Shown here: piece by piece, positions 1-9,368 of the stretch
Position numbering within the stretch: the stretch's first letter is position 1
Layout of the letters: the number at the start of each line of letters is the position of its first letter
Assembly: GCA_019637355.1 (NCBI GenBank)
Contig: JAHBVT010000001.1
Span: 2,015,192 to 2,079,191 of the forward strand
DNA: 64,000 nucleotides
Direction: 5' to 3'
DNA from: Gemmatimonadaceae bacterium
Lineage (GTDB): Bacteria; Gemmatimonadota; Gemmatimonadetes; Gemmatimonadales; Gemmatimonadaceae
Program-made: the position numbers and the translations under genes
The notes under the pieces: generated by a model
What the model was told of the DNA's origin: nothing
Databases searched by the model: none
The model's input: only the letters and a program-made list of their open reading frames with translations

Positions 1-1
1 G

Positions 2-1141
2 CGGCGCGATGCGGCCGAGCACGACGCCGACCTCGTCACGCGGCTCGACGCGCTGCGCGGCCGCGATCGTGGACGCGCCGATCCCACGCGCGCACAGCGT
101 GTGCGGCAGGAAGCGCAGGCCCTACGGCGCGCGCTGCCGCGCGAGGCGCACGACCGCGAAGAAGACCTCGCAGCGCTCGGCACGCTCGTGGCCTTGGCGT
201 ATCCCGACCGCATCGCGCAGCGCCGCCCGGGCGAGGCGCCCCGCTACCTGCTGCGCAACGGCCGTGGCGCGCGACTGGCCACAGCTCAGCCGCTTGGGAA
301 CTCGCCGTTCCTGGCCGTCGCCGACCTTGACGGCGATCCGGCGGAGAGTCGCATCTGGCTCGCCGCACCGCTCGACGAGGCCTCGTTGCTCGCCTCGACG
401 GCCGGACAAGTCAGCGCGGAGCGCCGCATCTGGTGGGACGATTCGACCGCGAGCGTCCGCGCCACGGAGCGCGAGCGGTTGGGCGCCATCGTCCTGCGCG
501 AGCGCCCGCTGCGGGACATTCCGCCCGAGGCCATCGCAGCGGCGGTACTCGACGCCGTGCGTGCGAAGGGAATTGCCGCACTGCCGTGGACCGAAGCCGA
601 CACCGCGCTGCGGACGCGCCTTGCGTTCGCGCACGCAGCGCTCGGCGCACCGTTCCCCGACGTGAGCGATGATGCACTCCTCGCGACCCTCGACGCGTGG
701 TTGCGCCCGGCCCTCGGCGAGGCGCGCCGCTGGAGCGACCTCGCGCGCATCGGGCTCGGCAAGGCCCTGCTCGCGCCATTGCCCTGGGCGCAGCGCGAAC
801 GTTTGGACCGGATCGCGCCCACGCACGTCGCGGTGCCAAGCGGCTCGCGCATCCGTGTGGATTACGGCGATCCGCTGCACCCGGTGCTGGCCGTCAAGCT
901 GCAGGAGTGCTTCGGGCTCACCGAGACGCCGCGCCTGGCGGAGGGCCGGGTGCCGCTGACGATGCACCTGCTCTCTCCAGCCGGGCGGCCGGTGCAGGTG
1001 ACGCAGGATCTCGCGAGCTTCTGGCGCAGCGGGTACTTCGAGGTGCGCAAGGACCTCAAGGGGCGCTATCCGCGGCACCCCTGGCCGGACGATCCCTTGG
1101 CGGCGCCGCCGACGCGGCGGGTGAAGCCGCGCGGCAGCTAG
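2..1141 (+). CDS. hrpB: ATP-dependent helicase HrpB, C-terminal part (5' end outside window)
   Basis: The reading frame is open from the left edge, so only the last ~380 residues are present. They match the C-terminal half of HrpB, a DEAH/DExH-box helicase of unclear cellular role. Visible family features are the stretch GNSPFLAVADLDGD, the LDAWLRPAL segment, and the closing block with VDYGDPLHPVLAVKLQE, GLTETPRLAEGRVPL, HLLSPAGRPVQVTQDL and SFWRSGYFEVRKDLKGRYPRHPWPDDP, which is highly characteristic of HrpB. The helicase motifs (Walker A, DEAH) would lie upstream of the window. The product ends in a short basic tail. Identification is secure; the true start cannot be seen. Confidence 0.93.
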   Translation, partial: RRDAAEHDADLVTRLDALRGRDRGRADPTRAQRVRQEAQALRRALPREAHDREEDLAALGTLVALAYPDRIAQRRPGEAPRYLLRNGRGARLATAQPLGNSPFLAVADLDGDPAESRIWLAAPLDEASLLASTAGQVSAERRIWWDDSTASVRATERERLGAIVLRERPLRDIPPEAIAAAVLDAVRAKGIAALPWTEADTALRTRLAFAHAALGAPFPDVSDDALLATLDAWLRPALGEARRWSDLARIGLGKALLAPLPWAQRERLDRIAPTHVAVPSGSRIRVDYGDPLHPVLAVKLQECFGLTETPRLAEGRVPLTMHLLSPAGRPVQVTQDLASFWRSGYFEVRKDLKGRYPRHPWPDDPLAAPPTRRVKPRGS

Positions 1142-1171
1142 CGCCGCGGAGCGGCAAGCACGGCCAGTGAG

Positions 1172-1726
1172 CTAGCGCACCCAGCTCGGCCGCGTGATGC
1201 GGTCCCAGCGGGCCTCACCGTGCGAATACCCGAACCAGGCCGTGTCGCCTGCCGTCCCGACGGGATAGGCGCGCACGAGCTGGTTGGCGCCGCCGAAGCC
1301 GAAGCGATCCTGTCCGGCGTAGCCCTCGAGCTGCTCGTCCGCCAGCGACGCAAGGGGAAAGCGCTCGATGCCCGACGTCCCCTCGGCGTACGCGAAGAGC
1401 GTGCCGCGTCGCTCGGCGTCGGCGCCGTGCGTCGCGACGAAGAACTCGCCGCGTCCGTCTCCGTCCACGTCGGCCGTCCCGATGAAGCCGACTGTCCCGA
1501 CGCGCGTCTCGACCAAGGTGCGTAGCGAGTCATCGCCGCGGGTGAACACGATCACGAACGACCCCGATTCGCAGGACTCTCCGGCCGGGATCAGCACCTC
1601 GGCCACGAGATCGCGATACGAGAGCACGCGCGTGCCGAAGCAGGATGTGTCGGCGACCGCGGGCGCGCGATCGGACCCGCAGGCGGAGAGGGCAACGGCG
1701 GCGAGAACCAGCAGCAAGCGGCGCAT
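1172..1726 (-). CDS. predicted lipoprotein with FG-GAP-like DGDGRGEFFV motif
   Basis: A 184-residue secreted protein. The N-terminus has a basic start, a hydrophobic core and a lipobox LSACG, so Cys16 is probably lipidated and the protein anchored to a membrane. Around residues 88-96 the motif VDGDGRGEFFV resembles the calcium-binding loop of FG-GAP/VCBS beta-propeller repeats, but only one copy is present, so a full propeller is not possible. The ATG start is supported by a strong Shine-Dalgarno GGAGGAG at 1736-1742. It is divergent from tamA. Function unknown. Confidence 0.75.
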   Translation of the reverse strand: MRRLLLVLAAVALSACGSDRAPAVADTSCFGTRVLSYRDLVAEVLIPAGESCESGSFVIVFTRGDDSLRTLVETRVGTVGFIGTADVDGDGRGEFFVATHGADAERRGTLFAYAEGTSGIERFPLASLADEQLEGYAGQDRFGFGGANQLVRAYPVGTAGDTAWFGYSHGEARWDRITRPSWVR

Positions 1727-1770
1727 CAGCGGAAACTCCTCCGATCGGAATGGCTTGGGACGGGTACCAG

Positions 1771-1780
1771 AATATAGAAT
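1771..1780. promoter_or_regulatory. overlapping divergent -10 elements between lipoprotein gene and tamA
   Basis: An AT-rich patch in otherwise GC-rich DNA reads AATATAGAAT. On the plus strand it supplies TAGAAT (1775-1780) toward tamA. On the minus strand it supplies TATATT (1776-1771) toward the lipoprotein gene. The two -10 hexamers overlap, so the two transcripts probably compete for one polymerase site. No convincing -35 is visible. Inference from sequence only. Confidence 0.4.
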
Positions 1781-1833
1781 TGCTTGTCGCTCGGCGCGTC
1801 CGCTGGCGGCATTTTCGCCACCCTGACCGCTCG

Positions 1834-4041
1834 ATGCCCCTCGCGACCTTCCGCGCCGCCCTCATCCTCCTGATCGCCGCCGTGCCCCTCGCGGCGCAGG
1901 ATGCGGGGTGCACGCGATTCCGCCCGCGGGTCGAGAAGATGCAATTCGACGGTAACCGGTCAATCCGGTCCTTCGACCTGCAGCAGATCCTCTACACCGA
2001 GCGCGCCGGGAGGCTGCGTCGCTGGTTCGGGTGGAACGTCGGTCCGACGGCCTGCCTGGATACGCTCGAGCTGCGTCGCGACGAACGACGCATCGCCGCG
2101 TGGTACGCGATGCGCGGCTATCCGGGCACCGTCGCCAGCGTGACGGTCGAGAAGCCCAGCGCGCGAGTGGCGCACGTGCGGTTCGCCGTGCGCGAGGCGC
2201 CACCGGTGAAGATCGACTCCCTGCACCTTGTCGGCATCCCGCGCGGGTTGGTGGACCAGGGCCGACTGGTGCAGGACCTGCGCGGTGCGCCCGTCGATGA
2301 CTCCGTGCTCGTGGCGACGATGGACTCGGTGCAGCAGATCCTCCGGGCCGAGGGCTATGCGCGCGCCCGTCCGCCCACCAAGCAGGTGGTCGTCGACAGC
2401 GTGGCGCGGCGCGCGCGCGTGACGCTCAGCTTCACGCCCGGCCAGTTGGTGCGGGTGGGGGCGATCGAGGTGGCGATGACCGCCGCCGATTCCGCCAAGC
2501 CCGCCCTGCGCGAGGACGAGGTCCGCACGCTGCTGCGCTTCAAGCCCGGCGACGCCTACAGCTCGCGCGCCGTCGGCTCCAGCCAGCAGTTGCTGTACTC
2601 GTACGACCTGTACCGCACCGTGGCGATCGACACGCTACCGCTGCTCGCGCGCGGCGATACGCTCCCCGTGCGCGTACGGTTGGTTGAGGGGCGCCACAAT
2701 TCGTTGCGCTTCGGCGGCGGTTGGGGCACCATCGACTGCTTCCGCACCCAGGCGCGCTACGTCGAGCAGAACTTCCTCGGCCGTGGCCATCGGCTGCAGC
2801 TCGACGGGCGCCTCTCCAAGCTGGGTGTCGGCGCGCCGGTGGACGGGTTCTCCGGCGCCTGCGCCCCCGCCGTCCGCAGCGACACGTTCAGCCTGCGACT
2901 CAACTACTATGTGGGCGCGACGGTCTCGTTGCGTGGGGTCATCGGCGACCGCTGGCACCCGGTGGGCACGCTGTACAGCGAGCGCCGCACGGAGTTCCAG
3001 AGCTACGTGCGCGAGACCACCGTCGGCGCGCTCGGCTCGTTCGACAGGCCGATTGTCCCGCGGGTGAACACCACGTTCACGTATCGCTTCGACGCCGGCC
3101 GCACGACCTCGGACGCCGCCGTCTCCTGCGCCACCTTCGGCCTCTGCCGCTTCAACGACCGCTTCCTGCTCAACTCGCCCAGCGTGCTGCACGCGGCCGG
3201 GATGACCTGGTCGCGCTCGGCGCCAGCCATCGCGTCCTTCGCCGCCAACGACGAGCGATGGGCGATCGAGTCGCGCATCGGCACGGTGAACGTCGGGCGG
3301 CCGGGCACACGGGTGAACTTCAACCGCACGCAGCTCGAGTACGCGCTGTACCGCCCGCTGACGCGCACCATCGTCGGGGCGGCGCGGCTTTCGGCCGGCT
3401 TCATCGCCACCCGCCGCGACCTCGAGGCCTTCGTGCCCCCGCAGGAGCGCTTCTACTCCGGTGGCCAGAACTCGGTGCGCGGCTACAACCAGGGCCAGCT
3501 TGGCCCCGCCGTGTACATCGTGCGCGCCCCCACCGACACCGTCGTCGTCAACGGGGAGCAGGTCGGCATCGCGAACGCCGCGCGCGGTTTCGATCGCGTG
3601 GCGCCCGCCGGCGGCACGGCCACGGCCCTGCTCAACCTCGAGCTGCGTTCCCGCGTCGGCTGGCCCAGCGACCTCTTGCGTTGGGTGATCTTCCTCGACG
3701 CCGGCCGCGTGTGGAACAACTCCGGCAACTACGCCGTGACCGGCCTGCGCGCGACGCCGGGAGCCGGCGTGCGGCTGGTCACGCCGCTGGGGCCCTTCCG
3801 GGTGGACATCGGCTACAACCCGCACCAATGGGAGCCGGGTCCGGCGTTCTTCCTGCAGCGGGCCACCGGCACGCTGCTCGGCCGCGCCATCTGCGTCTCG
3901 CCGGGCTCGCAGGAGCCGCTCGACGACACGGCGGCCGGCGCCCTCGGCCCGGTCAACTGCCCCAACACCTTCCGGCCCAACCGCCCGAGCGGATTGCTGC
4001 CGCGGCTGGTGTTCCACTTCAGCATCGGGGAGGCGTTCTAG
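1834..4041 (+). CDS. tamA: TamA/BamA-family outer-membrane assembly protein
   Basis: A 735-residue Omp85 protein. A signal peptide (about residues 1-22, ending AAVPLAAQ) is followed by about three POTRA-like domains (roughly 33-280) and a C-terminal 16-strand barrel domain (Bac_surface_Ag). The barrel holds the lid-lock motif VRGY in NSVRGYNQGQ, and the final residue is Phe, typical of BAM substrates. The frame is open further upstream, but this ATG directly precedes the signal peptide. It is followed without a gap by the tamB gene (TAG then GTG), so the pair is almost certainly co-translated and forms the TAM complex that spans the periplasm and helps assemble outer-membrane proteins or move lipids. 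The BamA paralogue is an alternative, but the TamB neighbour favours TamA. Confidence 0.88.
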   Translation: MPLATFRAALILLIAAVPLAAQDAGCTRFRPRVEKMQFDGNRSIRSFDLQQILYTERAGRLRRWFGWNVGPTACLDTLELRRDERRIAAWYAMRGYPGTVASVTVEKPSARVAHVRFAVREAPPVKIDSLHLVGIPRGLVDQGRLVQDLRGAPVDDSVLVATMDSVQQILRAEGYARARPPTKQVVVDSVARRARVTLSFTPGQLVRVGAIEVAMTAADSAKPALREDEVRTLLRFKPGDAYSSRAVGSSQQLLYSYDLYRTVAIDTLPLLARGDTLPVRVRLVEGRHNSLRFGGGWGTIDCFRTQARYVEQNFLGRGHRLQLDGRLSKLGVGAPVDGFSGACAPAVRSDTFSLRLNYYVGATVSLRGVIGDRWHPVGTLYSERRTEFQSYVRETTVGALGSFDRPIVPRVNTTFTYRFDAGRTTSDAAVSCATFGLCRFNDRFLLNSPSVLHAAGMTWSRSAPAIASFAANDERWAIESRIGTVNVGRPGTRVNFNRTQLEYALYRPLTRTIVGAARLSAGFIATRRDLEAFVPPQERFYSGGQNSVRGYNQGQLGPAVYIVRAPTDTVVVNGEQVGIANAARGFDRVAPAGGTATALLNLELRSRVGWPSDLLRWVIFLDAGRVWNNSGNYAVTGLRATPGAGVRLVTPLGPFRVDIGYNPHQWEPGPAFFLQRATGTLLGRAICVSPGSQEPLDDTAAGALGPVNCPNTFRPNRPSGLLPRLVFHFSIGEAF

Positions 4042-7000
4042 GTGCGGCGGCAGACCAAGCGCGTCCTCTTCACGGCCCTCGGGATGATGCTGCTGTTCGG
4101 CGTCATCGTCTGGGCCGGCGCGACGGTGCTGCTCAGCACCGAGCGGGGGCGCGCGTGGACGGAGGCTCGCGTCCTCGCCGCCCTGCGTGGGAGCGTCGCG
4201 CAAGGCAGCAGCGTCGAACTTGCCGGCCTGCGCGTCGTGCCGCTCGGCACGGCCGGGTTCGACGCGCTGGTCCTCCGCGATTCCACCGGCAAGGCGATCA
4301 TCAGCCTGCGGGGGCTACAGCTGGGCTTCGGCCTGCGCGAGTTGCTCGACCGCGAACTGCACATCACGCGCCTGACGCTGGACCGCCTCGACGCCGACGT
4401 CACGATGGATTCGGCCGGCGTGCTGGATCTCGAACGGATGATGATCGCCGCCGACATCGGCAGCTCGGCGTCGGATCGTCCCGGACGCCCGTGGCGGGTG
4501 CGCATCGACACGCTGACGCTGCGCGACGGGGCGGTCGCGCTGACCCGTCCGGACTCGCTACCGACGCTGCCGCCGCGCCGCGATGTCGTGCACGACCTCT
4601 CGGTCGCCCTCGGCGACTCGCGCATCGAGACCGACGGCCCCGTCGCGACCATCGCGCTGGCCAGCGTCCGCGCTCGCCTCGACGAGCCCGCCCTGCCCGT
4701 CGGCCTCACCGGCGGAACCATCGCGATGAACGGACGTGCGGCGTCGCTCAGCTTTCCCGTGCTGACGCTCGGCGCGTCGCGGGCGGCCGTGAACGGACGC
4801 GTGGACTGGAGCGACCCTGAGCGCGATCCGCGCTTGGCACTCGCCGTGCGAGCCGACGCCGTGGCGCTCGCGGAGCTGGGCTGGGTCGATCCGCTGGTCC
4901 CCCGCAGTGGCAGCGCGCGCGCCGCGCTGCGACTGGAGAACGGCGCGCGCGATGGCGAGTTCCGTGCCGTCATCGACCGCTTCACGGTGGAATCGAGCGG
5001 TTCGCGCATCGAGGGACGGCTCGTCGCCGACGTCGGCGAGGCGATGGCGCTGCGCAACCTCGACGTCACGGTGGACCCGCTCGACTTCACGCTGCTCCGC
5101 GAGCTCTTCGGCGACTCGTCGCCACCGCCGCCGTGGGACGGCGTGCTGCGAGGCCGCGTGCGCGGGCCCGGGGGGCCGCTGTCGGCGCTGGTGCTCGCCG
5201 AGAGCGAGTTCGAGTTCGAGGATCGGCGCATCGGCGGGGCCCGCTCGCGCTTTCGCATCGCTGGCACGATCGATCTCGAGGCCGCGGAAACCGTCCTGAA
5301 CCCGCTGCAGGTGCGCATCGACTCGCTCGACGTGCGCAGCGCCGGCGGCGTGACCGACATCGCCGACGCCCTCACCGGCTACCTCAGCGGCAGTGTGACG
5401 CTCGACGGGCCGCTTGACGACGTCCGCTTCCGCGACCTCGACCTCGTGCACATCGATGGCAGCCGCCCGCGCACGCACGTGCGCGGCAACGGTCGCATTG
5501 CCGAGGACACGACGCGCACCTGGCTCGAGGCACGGCTCGCGCTCGACACCATCGCCCTCGCCTCCTACGGCGTGGCCGTCGCCGACGAGCCGATGCGGGG
5601 GACGGTGCACGGCACGCTGGACGTTTCCGTGACCGGCGACTCGGTGACGCTGGACCTCGCCCTCTCCGGCGAGGGCGCCGACCTGCACTTCATCGGCGCA
5701 ACCTCGATGGACACCGCGCGGCTCGTCGCCAAGGGACAGCTCGGTGTGTGGAACCTCGATGCGTCGCGCTTCCTGCCCACGCGCGAGCTGCCGGAGCACA
5801 AGGTCACCGGCCGCTTCGACCTCGGGCTCGACGGCGGCTGGGACGAACCCAGCGGCCCGGTGGCGTTCTCCCTCGACACCAGCTCGCGCGTCATCGGCCT
5901 GCCGCTGCGCGAAGGGACCGGCGCGCTCGTGCTCGAGCCCGGCGGCGTGCGGGTGGACACGCTGCGCGTGGCGACGGACTTCGGTCGCATCAACGGCAAG
6001 GGACGCCTCGCCCGTGACCCGAGCGTGCGCGACACGTTGCGCTTTGCTGCCGTGCTGGATTCGGTGGCCGCGCTCGCTCCGCTACTCGGCGATTCACTCG
6101 CCGCGGCCTGGGCGGACTCGCTCGGCGGCACGCTCAGGGTCGAGGGGATCGCGGTCGGCTCGCTCGACACCCTCGACGTTCGCGCCACGCTCGACGGCGA
6201 CTCCCTGCACGCCGGAAGCTTCGTCCTGCGTCAGATGACGGGTGAGCTGCTGCTCGACGGCCTCCCCCACGCCACGCGTGGCCTCGCCACATTCGACGTC
6301 GTCGACGGCCGCGCCGGCGGGGCGATCCTGCATCGGCTCTCCGCCGAGGCCACGGTGCGGGACCCCACCTGGGTAGATGCCTCGTTCCGGTTCGTCGCCC
6401 AAGACACGTTGATCGGATCCGGCCGCGCCGACATCCATCTGATGGGCGACTCGCTGGAGATGCGCGTGGACTCGCTCTCGGCGCGCAGCCGCGAGGCCGA
6501 CTGGCAACTCGCGCGCCCGAGCCGCATCGTCCGGCGCCCGGACCGGCTGGTCGTGGATTCACTCCTGCTCCTGAGCCGCGATGGCGCCCGCTTCGCCCTG
6601 ACGATGCGGGTCGACTCCGCTGGCCCGTTGGATCTCCGGACGCAGGCCCTGCGTGTCCCGCTCAGCCACGCACGGTTCACCGGGCTGATGCCGCCGCGCG
6701 TGGACGGCCTGCTCACGCTCGACGCCACGGTCGCGGGCAGCTTCGCCGCGCCGCGCCTCCAGATGACTGCGCGCCTTGACTCCACCCGCGTGGACGACCG
6801 CGAGGCGCCGGAACTCACCCTGCGCGCGGCCTACGACACGGCCTGGGTGAACCTCACGCTCGACGGCCGGGTCTTCCAGCGCGATGCGTTTTCGGTGACG
6901 GCCGAGTTGCCGCTGGACCTCGCCCTCGAGGCGCGGGCGATGTCAGAACGCTTCGTCGAGAAGCCGCTGTACTTGCGCCTCACCGCCCACGGAACGCCGC

Positions 7001-8376
7001 TGGCCGGGTTCGAGGCATTCTCGGAGGGCATCCGCGAACTCACCGGCGGGCTCGATGCCGATGTGCAGGTCACGGGCACGTGGCGCGAGCTCGAACCGCG
7101 CGGCATCCTGATGCTGCGCGAAGGCGCGTTCGTCGTGCCGGCGCTCGGCACCGGCTTCCGCGATCTCCTGATGGACGTGTCGTTCTCGCCGGATTCGATC
7201 CTCATCCAGCGGGCTCGGCTGGCCGATGAACGGTCCCTGAACGACACCGCCTCGCTCGAGGGCGCCATCGTGCGCGAACGGCGCGGCTGGAGTACCGACC
7301 TCACCACCGTCGCAAGGAATCTCCGCGTCATCGACGACCCTCGCGTGGCCGAAGCCGACGTCTCGTGGCAACTCTGGCTCCGCGGTCCGCTCGACACCCT
7401 CGTGCTCGGCGGCGACGTCACCGTGCCCTCGGCGAACCTCTTCATCGGGCGCCAACGCCGGCGTGCGCTGCAACTGGAAGAGGACCTCGTGCAGCAGGAC
7501 GTGGCCTCGCAGTACGCCCCGCGACTGGCCGGCGTGCGCCTGCGGCTCGGCAACGAGGTCCGCCTCCGCTCCCCGGAAGCCAACGTGCAGCTCACCGGCG
7601 AGGTCGCGGCCGCCGGCACCCTCGACGAACCCGACGTGCGAGGGGAGATCTTCGCGTCGCGCGGCACCTTCCGGCTCGACTTAGGCCTGCTGCAGCGCAC
7701 CTTCCAGGTGGATAGCGGTCTCGTGCGGCTCAACGGCCCGCTGAGCATCCCGCCGACGCTCGACATCCACACGTCGTACACCGTGCGCCAAGCCGAGCGC
7801 GAGGACGTCAAGATCGGCGCGCGGCTCAGCGGCTCGGTCGAGTCCCCGCGGCTCACGCTGTCGTCCGGCGACCTCGGGACCACGGCCAGCGAGACGGAGA
7901 TCATCTCCTACCTGCTCTTCGGCGCGCCCAGCTTCGCGCTCGACGGGCAGAGCGCGTCGGCGGTGCGGCTCGCGACGGCGGCGCTGGTGCCCTCGCTGGG
8001 CGGTGCGGCCGAGCGTGCGCTGGGCGCGCGGCTACCCTTCCTCAGCGAGTTGCAGGTGGTGACCGTAGCCGGCGATTCGCCGCGCGACTTCACGATGAAC
8101 TCATTCGAAGGCCTGCTCAACTCGTTCGCGCTCACGGCCGGGACGCAGGTCGGCACCGACTCGTACCTGCGGATGTCCGGCGGCGTCTGCCGTGGCGAGA
8201 ACCGGGCGGCACAATCGCTGCCTGCCTGGTTCGGCATCACCGGCGAGTATCGCCCGCGCGAACGGCTCTCGGCCGAAGTCTCGCTGACGCCGGGCTCCGC
8301 ACCCTGCAACCGTATCGGGACGTTCGCGCAGATCTACCAGCTCGGTCTCGACCTGTACCGAGATTGGCGCTGGTAG
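4042..8376 (+). CDS. tamB: TamB-like translocation and assembly module protein (DUF490/AsmA-like)
   Basis: A 1444-residue protein that starts with GTG directly after the tamA stop. One N-terminal transmembrane anchor (about residues 8-30) precedes a very long region of beta-rich repeats full of short DTLR/DSL-type strands, consistent with the beta-taco tube seen in TamB and other AsmA-like proteins. The last ~340 residues carry the conserved TamB domain, with IPPTLDIHTSYTV and TASETEIISYLLFG. TamB is anchored in the inner membrane, spans the periplasm and contacts TamA. It is implicated in outer-membrane protein insertion and phospholipid transport. Length fits the family. Adjacency to tamA makes the assignment robust. 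Confidence 0.9.
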   Translation: MRRQTKRVLFTALGMMLLFGVIVWAGATVLLSTERGRAWTEARVLAALRGSVAQGSSVELAGLRVVPLGTAGFDALVLRDSTGKAIISLRGLQLGFGLRELLDRELHITRLTLDRLDADVTMDSAGVLDLERMMIAADIGSSASDRPGRPWRVRIDTLTLRDGAVALTRPDSLPTLPPRRDVVHDLSVALGDSRIETDGPVATIALASVRARLDEPALPVGLTGGTIAMNGRAASLSFPVLTLGASRAAVNGRVDWSDPERDPRLALAVRADAVALAELGWVDPLVPRSGSARAALRLENGARDGEFRAVIDRFTVESSGSRIEGRLVADVGEAMALRNLDVTVDPLDFTLLRELFGDSSPPPPWDGVLRGRVRGPGGPLSALVLAESEFEFEDRRIGGARSRFRIAGTIDLEAAETVLNPLQVRIDSLDVRSAGGVTDIADALTGYLSGSVTLDGPLDDVRFRDLDLVHIDGSRPRTHVRGNGRIAEDTTRTWLEARLALDTIALASYGVAVADEPMRGTVHGTLDVSVTGDSVTLDLALSGEGADLHFIGATSMDTARLVAKGQLGVWNLDASRFLPTRELPEHKVTGRFDLGLDGGWDEPSGPVAFSLDTSSRVIGLPLREGTGALVLEPGGVRVDTLRVATDFGRINGKGRLARDPSVRDTLRFAAVLDSVAALAPLLGDSLAAAWADSLGGTLRVEGIAVGSLDTLDVRATLDGDSLHAGSFVLRQMTGELLLDGLPHATRGLATFDVVDGRAGGAILHRLSAEATVRDPTWVDASFRFVAQDTLIGSGRADIHLMGDSLEMRVDSLSARSREADWQLARPSRIVRRPDRLVVDSLLLLSRDGARFALTMRVDSAGPLDLRTQALRVPLSHARFTGLMPPRVDGLLTLDATVAGSFAAPRLQMTARLDSTRVDDREAPELTLRAAYDTAWVNLTLDGRVFQRDAFSVTAELPLDLALEARAMSERFVEKPLYLRLTAHGTPLAGFEAFSEGIRELTGGLDADVQVTGTWRELEPRGILMLREGAFVVPALGTGFRDLLMDVSFSPDSILIQRARLADERSLNDTASLEGAIVRERRGWSTDLTTVARNLRVIDDPRVAEADVSWQLWLRGPLDTLVLGGDVTVPSANLFIGRQRRRALQLEEDLVQQDVASQYAPRLAGVRLRLGNEVRLRSPEANVQLTGEVAAAGTLDEPDVRGEIFASRGTFRLDLGLLQRTFQVDSGLVRLNGPLSIPPTLDIHTSYTVRQAEREDVKIGARLSGSVESPRLTLSSGDLGTTASETEIISYLLFGAPSFALDGQSASAVRLATAALVPSLGGAAERALGARLPFLSELQVVTVAGDSPRDFTMNSFEGLLNSFALTAGTQVGTDSYLRMSGGVCRGENRAAQSLPAWFGITGEYRPRERLSAEVSLTPGSAPCNRIGTFAQIYQLGLDLYRDWRW

Positions 8377-8448
8377 GGCCACGGCCCGCGTTCCCTTGTT
8401 AGGTTTGGGGAACCCTTCACCACAGCCCACCGGCTCATCCACCAGCCT

Positions 8449-9174
8449 ATGTCTCGCGTCACGCTCACCGCCGCCTTCGTCGCCCTGCTGCTCGCCGCCC
8501 CGCTCACGGCCCAGGATCCCGCGCCAGTCGTCACCAAGATCACCGCCGACTTCGGCTACGTGCAGGTCAGCGGCAACACCTCGGTGACCACCACGAGCGT
8601 CGGCCAGAAGCTCACGCAGTCGCGCGGAAAGCTCTCGTTTGAGCAGCTCGTGAACTTCGTGTACGGTGAGCAGAACGGCGTACCAAACACCAACTTCCTG
8701 AAAGCCGGCGTTCGTGCCGACTACCGGCTCGCGGGCCTGTTCTCAGCCTTCGCCAGCGTGGCCTTCGACCGGAACACTTTCGCCGGCATCGAGCGCCGCT
8801 TCGAGGAAAACCTCGGCTTGGCCTGGCGCGCCGTCGGTACCGAGCGCGACACACTCCGCATCGAGGCCGGTTTCTCGGTCACGCAGCAGGTCTCGACGGA
8901 CGGCACCGAGAGCGACTTCCCCGCGGGCCGCGCCGCGCTGGCCTACCGGCACTACTTCACGCCGCGCTCGTATTTCATCCAGACCGCCGAGGGCATCCCG
9001 AACTTCAAGACGCCGGAAGACTGGCGCGTGAACGCCGAGTCCTCACTCATCGCGCCGATCTCGGCGCGCATCGGCCTCAAGGTCTCCTACGTGGTGCGCT
9101 TCGACAATCTGCCTGAGCCGACGTTCCAGAAGACCGACAAGATCTTCACCACCGGTCTGCAGATCTCGTTCTAA
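8449..9174 (+). CDS. DUF481 family outer-membrane protein
   Basis: A 241-residue protein with a signal peptide (about 1-21, ending PLTAQ) followed by DUF481, a salt-stress-induced outer-membrane beta-barrel of about 8-10 strands. Alternating hydrophobic strands run to the end, and the last residue is Phe (LQISF), the usual C-terminal insertion signal. It follows tamB by 72 bases in the same direction. An upstream TTAGGTT (8399-8405) may be its own -10, so it may not depend on the tam transcript. It is a plausible client of the BAM/TAM machinery encoded just upstream. No substrate can be deduced. Confidence 0.82.
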   Translation: MSRVTLTAAFVALLLAAPLTAQDPAPVVTKITADFGYVQVSGNTSVTTTSVGQKLTQSRGKLSFEQLVNFVYGEQNGVPNTNFLKAGVRADYRLAGLFSAFASVAFDRNTFAGIERRFEENLGLAWRAVGTERDTLRIEAGFSVTQQVSTDGTESDFPAGRAALAYRHYFTPRSYFIQTAEGIPNFKTPEDWRVNAESSLIAPISARIGLKVSYVVRFDNLPEPTFQKTDKIFTTGLQISF

Positions 9175-9341
9175 AGTTCGGCGTGCCCACCCACGGCGCG
9201 CGCGTGGCCGCGATGGGAGGGATCAGCCCGCGGGCCGGCCGGCTGACCGCCGAGTAGATGTTGCACCCGTAACCCTGCGGGGCATCTCCCTACGCGGGCC
9301 GCGGAGTTTTCCGCATTGCCGGCGCGTTGCGGCGGCGCAAT

Positions 9342-9364
9342 GTTCGGTCAACGCCTGACCGAAC
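9342..9364. promoter_or_regulatory. perfect 9-bp inverted repeat in front of hemN
   Basis: Arms GTTCGGTCA (9342-9350) and TGACCGAAC (9356-9364) are exact reverse complements around a 5-base spacer. The repeat ends only four bases before the hemN ATG and occupies the place where a Shine-Dalgarno would be. It looks like a dimeric repressor or activator operator, or an RNA hairpin that blocks initiation. It does not match the FNR consensus TTGAT-N4-ATCAA. The regulator is unknown. Confidence 0.55.
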
Positions 9365-9368
9365 CCTT

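Noticed and set aside
2635-4203. 522-codon minus-strand frame opposite tamA
   Set aside because: Antisense shadow of a well-supported gene; composition of Arg, Ala, Gly and Asp repeats is typical of GC-rich antisense frames.
9342-9364. FNR box upstream of hemN
   Set aside because: The half-sites TTGAT/ATCAA are absent; the palindrome has GGTCA/TGACC instead.
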